This document shows positions 22,344-24,934 of a stretch of 24,934 nt of DNA, one piece after another. The notes beneath the pieces were generated by a model. It searched no databases. It saw only the letters and a program-made list of their open reading frames with translations, and had not been told where the DNA came from. The position numbers and the translations under genes are program-made. Numbering within the stretch: the stretch's first letter is position 1; every line of letters starts with the position of its first letter. Source of the stretch: Ardenticatenaceae bacterium (GTDB taxonomy: Bacteria > Chloroflexota > Anaerolineae > Promineifilales > Promineifilaceae); the NCBI GenBank assembly GCA_020634215.1, contig JACKCD010000070.1, positions 1 to 24,934 on the forward strand. The letters run 5' to 3'.

Positions 22344-23135
22344 ATGCCTACCATGCTAACACCACAAGATACAAACCTAACCTTTTATGTCAACGTTTAT
22401 TATGACCTAGATTTGCTGCAAATATGTCTTGAGCAGCTCAGAAACGTTTATCGCCACGCTCGCTTAATTTTACGCTCAGATGGCGATTCCAATCCCGAAA
22501 TTGCTACTGTGGCGCAAAAATATGGCGCAGAGTGCCACTATGACAAACACCTGATGGGGTTAGAAAGCGGAGGCGAAATTGTAGATAAAATGCTGCAATT
22601 ATTTTTGGTCGCCCCAACACCCTACCTCTTCAAGATTGATCCCGACACCCAGATTGCCCACCGCTTTAACACATTACCCCAACAAGAGTGTGTGTTTGGT
22701 ACGCTACAGCGCCAGGGTGAACTCTTCTCCATCCAAGGCGGCTGCATCGGCTTCACATTAGATGCAGCCCGCAAATTCTATACATCTGGTTTTTTTCGTG
22801 ACCCCGCGTTAAAAGAATGCCCACCACCCTGGGTCATCACAGAACCACTTGCCCACCGCCCAGTTCAACTTGGCCTAACCAGCATAGACTGGACCGTGGG
22901 CTGGGCTTGTCGAAAGTTAAACGTGCCACTTGTAGATTGGCCCGAAATCATGAGTGAATGGCAAGTAGTACCCGACAATGACGATTTGCGCTACGCAGTT
23001 ACCCACCCACACAAACAAACGCCACCCAACCCTGATGCCATACGATGTGCATTACGCTATTGGGCTAATGTCGTCTCAATGACCGGTCATACGGGGGAGC
23101 TTTTTCAGGAACATAATGATCTCCATTCAAGCTAA
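22344..23135 (+). CDS. GT-A-like glycosyltransferase, paralogue 1
   Basis: A 263-residue protein of a glycosyltransferase-like family. It opens with a beta strand/helix unit (LTFYVNVYYDLDLLQICLEQ) as in GT-A nucleotide-sugar enzymes. It then shows RSDGD (44-48) and the metal-binding-type motif KIDPDT (97-102). IQGGCIGFTLDAA (about 130-142) and TSIDWTVGWACRKL follow. ATG 22344 and ATG 22353 are both possible; paralogy with the next gene favours the second. The 55% or so identity by eye to the following gene shows tandem duplication. No membrane segment is seen. The donor and acceptor are unknown. Confidence 0.7.
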   Translation: MPTMLTPQDTNLTFYVNVYYDLDLLQICLEQLRNVYRHARLILRSDGDSNPEIATVAQKYGAECHYDKHLMGLESGGEIVDKMLQLFLVAPTPYLFKIDPDTQIAHRFNTLPQQECVFGTLQRQGELFSIQGGCIGFTLDAARKFYTSGFFRDPALKECPPPWVITEPLAHRPVQLGLTSIDWTVGWACRKLNVPLVDWPEIMSEWQVVPDNDDLRYAVTHPHKQTPPNPDAIRCALRYWANVVSMTGHTGELFQEHNDLHSS

Positions 23136-23166
23136 AAAAGCCGTGAGCCTAAGCCGCAAATAGGCC

Positions 23167-23901
23167 ATGAGGAACATGAAAACTATCATACCTAAAGACT
23201 CACAACTAACTTTTTACCTCAATGTTTACCAGGATGTTGCCCTGCTAAATGAATGCCTGAAACAGCTACGACAGGTTTACCCTACCAGTCGCTTAATCAT
23301 TCGCTCGGACGGTGATGACGATCCAGCGATTGCTAATGTTGCTATAAAATATGGTGGATCTTGCTATTATTCGCAACGTCTGATGGCTCTTGCCAAAGGT
23401 GGACAGATTGTGCATGAAATGTTGCGTCTCTTCCTGCTTCAGGAAACAGACTACCTTTTTAAAATTGATCCTGACACCTGTGTAGCACGCAAATTTCATG
23501 CGCTGCCAGATGTTGCCTGCATCTTTGGTAGAAAACAAGGTTGTTGGACAGGTGAGCCGGTAACGCTTGACTCAATTCAAGGAGGCTGCATAGGCGTAAC
23601 CCTTGATGTCGCCAAAAAATTCTATACGTCTAACTTTTTCTTAGACCCCGCCTTGGGCCATTGCCCACCCCCTTGGGTGATTGCCCCACCGTTGCGCCGC
23701 AGACCGATAGAATTAGGCTTGACAAGCATTGATTGGACAATAGGCTGGGCATGTAAAGAAATGGGGATAGAGGTACTGGATTGGGCAGAAATTAAAAGCG
23801 AATGGCAGATCCCGCCACAAAATGACGATCTACAGTATGCAGTCACACATCCTCACAAGTTACTCCCTTGGGAAGATCACAAAAGGTTGAATCACTCATG
23901 A
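23167..23901 (+). CDS. GT-A-like glycosyltransferase, paralogue 2
   Basis: A 244-residue paralogue of the preceding gene that preserves the same landmarks: LTFYLNVYQD, RSDGD (47-51), KIDPDT (99-104), SIQGGCIGVTLDVAKKFYTS and LTSIDWTIGWACKEM. It lacks the C-terminal extension of its neighbour. A 31-base gap separates the two genes. Its stop codon overlaps the next ATG (ATGA at 23898), indicating translational coupling. ATG 23176 is an alternative start. The DNA is more AT-rich than upstream. Function inferred as a glycosyltransferase acting on the same glycan; substrate unknown. Confidence 0.7.
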   Translation: MRNMKTIIPKDSQLTFYLNVYQDVALLNECLKQLRQVYPTSRLIIRSDGDDDPAIANVAIKYGGSCYYSQRLMALAKGGQIVHEMLRLFLLQETDYLFKIDPDTCVARKFHALPDVACIFGRKQGCWTGEPVTLDSIQGGCIGVTLDVAKKFYTSNFFLDPALGHCPPPWVIAPPLRRRPIELGLTSIDWTIGWACKEMGIEVLDWAEIKSEWQIPPQNDDLQYAVTHPHKLLPWEDHKRLNHS

Positions 23902-24572
23902 ACATGACAATTGTTGTTGCCGCTTATCGTCTAGCAGAGCAGGCGATGCGCCAGTTTTTGGAATGGAATCAAACTGTATTTGAGAAGAACAATGTTCAGG
24001 TGCTAATGGTGACAGATAGAGAAGTTGATCTTCCATATGGCAACTGTCTTGTTTATCCCAAGCAGCCGCGTCACCTTTCTTTGCCTAGGCTAAATAATTA
24101 TGGCATAAAGAGAGCCGAGGGCATTGTTATTAAAAGTGACTTAGACATCATATTCTCAGACCAAATTCTTAACCATATCAATAATGTTGTGCGGGACGGC
24201 TATGTTTTTATAGGCATTTGCGCGAATATTGATAGCTTGGCTGAAATGGATGCGAAGCCTTGGTATAGCTTTAAAAAACGTTTTTGGGGGTGGGGGGCCT
24301 GTGTCGCTATGACGCGGCACGATTGGGGAGCCTTACATGGCTATAATGAGGAAATATGGGGGTGGGGTGATGATGACCATGAACTTGTTGCGCGTTTAAA
24401 ATACCAATCTTGCTTGTCGCTTAACAGCTTTTATCCTTTGTTTCATATGAACCATGACCAGCGAAAATCTTCAGAAGCTGAGGCCTTCTTTCCCATTAGA
24501 AAAAAAGAAAATGCAGCGTATATTGAAGGAGCTTGGTATGAAGAGGCATGGGGAGAGGGTAAATATGATTAG
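23898..24572 (+). CDS. GT-A-fold glycosyltransferase (Glyco_transf_7C-like)
   Basis: A 224-residue protein. I chose ATG 23898, which overlaps the preceding stop in ATGA. The N-terminus MTIVVAAYRLAEQ is a typical GT-A strand. The metal-binding DXD appears as KSDLDIIFSD (Asp81 and Asp83). WGWGDDDHELVAR (154-166) matches the galactosyltransferase-type C-terminal motif (GWGxEDxD-like), preceded by WGWGACVAMTR. The protein likely transfers a hexose or hexosamine in the surface-glycan pathway of this cluster. It is AT-richer than the left half of the window and free of AACGGCCGTT. Confidence 0.78.
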   Translation: MNMTIVVAAYRLAEQAMRQFLEWNQTVFEKNNVQVLMVTDREVDLPYGNCLVYPKQPRHLSLPRLNNYGIKRAEGIVIKSDLDIIFSDQILNHINNVVRDGYVFIGICANIDSLAEMDAKPWYSFKKRFWGWGACVAMTRHDWGALHGYNEEIWGWGDDDHELVARLKYQSCLSLNSFYPLFHMNHDQRKSSEAEAFFPIRKKENAAYIEGAWYEEAWGEGKYD

Positions 24573-24601
24573 CTGTAAGCGTAGGTTGTTTAGAGGAATG
24601 G

Positions 24602-24934
24602 ATGCAGGTTAAAAGCGAATGTTGGCAAAGTGATGAACTGTATAATTCGGCCGTTGTGGTTGTTGTGCAAAGGAATGCTGGTTCGCGCATTGTGCGTGCT
24701 TTGGCTTCTGTTTATCGTCAAGATTATGAAGATATAGGCGTTCTTTTTATTGATGATGCGTCAACAGACGATACAAGGTCGTTGGCAAGCGATTTTTTTG
24801 CCCAAAATATGGTGCGTGGCATTAAGGTGGCGATACATTTCAACGTAAGCCCAACACCGAAGATTGCTAGTTTGGACACAGCAATTAGAAGGGTTTGCAA
24901 AAATCCGGAATCGGTTATTTTTTGGCTGGACGGT
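24602..24934 (+). CDS. Glycosyltransferase family 2, N-terminal part (runs off window edge)
   Basis: ATG 24602 is preceded by AGAGG at 24592-24596. The first 111 codons read AVVVVVQRNAGSRIVRALAS, then VYRQDYEDIGVLFIDDASTD and DTRSLASDFF, ending in VIFWLDG. The IDDASTDDT motif and the terminal D-G are standard GT2 (GT-A) signatures. The C-terminal half lies outside the window. It probably belongs to the same glycan cluster; the ATG-distal near-match TCGGCCGTT at 24647 is not an exact copy of the palindrome. Confidence 0.85.
   Translation, partial: MQVKSECWQSDELYNSAVVVVVQRNAGSRIVRALASVYRQDYEDIGVLFIDDASTDDTRSLASDFFAQNMVRGIKVAIHFNVSPTPKIASLDTAIRRVCKNPESVIFWLDG

Overview
The window looks like a chromosomal segment of a filamentous or environmental Chloroflexota bacterium (Anaerolineae/Ardenticatenia-like). 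This is an inference from three things: kinase-ATPase-TPR giants, a lipoprotein with a Pro/Thr-rich linker and PD40-type beta-propeller repeats, and many short palindromic intergenic repeats. No rRNA, tRNA or CRISPR array was seen. A 10-bp palindrome, AACGGCCGTT, recurs about 37 times inside genes and between them (hand count). About 0.02 copies would be expected by chance, so it behaves like a highly iterated palindrome similar in kind to cyanobacterial HIP1.

Layout. (1) 1-1956, minus strand: a catabolic operon with a molybdo-flavoenzyme FAD subunit, its 2Fe-2S subunit, and the start of an FdrA-type protein, suggesting purine/ureide or other N-heterocycle breakdown. (2) 1957-3172: a region rich in repeats. 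It holds a small RNA-binding (RRM) gene split by a 110-bp palindromic element after its first codons. A 140-bp direct repeat on either side includes a decayed copy of the start of the FAD-subunit gene. Several hairpin elements lie here, one nested inside another. (3) 3173-8049: a MatB-like acyl/malonyl-CoA synthetase, a DUF3830 cyclophilin-like protein, a LysA-fold PLP decarboxylase, a ThuA-like protein and a small membrane protein. Short palindromes separate most of them. (4) 8130-10937, minus: a large beta-propeller lipoprotein.

(5) 11156-19585, plus: a tandem array of Ser/Thr-kinase/STAND-type ATPase/TPR genes. Two copies are intact. A third is cut by a nonsense codon and an internal deletion. 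A fourth survives only as a stub of the kinase start. Successive copies overlap by 8 bases (ATGATTAA), and the stop codon of one copy is embedded in an AACGGCCGTT palindrome that also encodes the first residues of the next kinase.

(6) 19625-24934, plus: a surface-glycan cluster with a LicC-like nucleotidyltransferase, a LicD-like phosphotransferase, a double-GNAT acetyltransferase, two paralogous GT-A-like glycosyltransferases, a further GT and the start of a GT2 enzyme. LicC plus LicD suggests phosphocholine (or a similar phospho-amino-alcohol) decoration of a glycan. No exact AACGGCCGTT copies occur after 21361, hinting that the distal part of this cluster arrived more recently.
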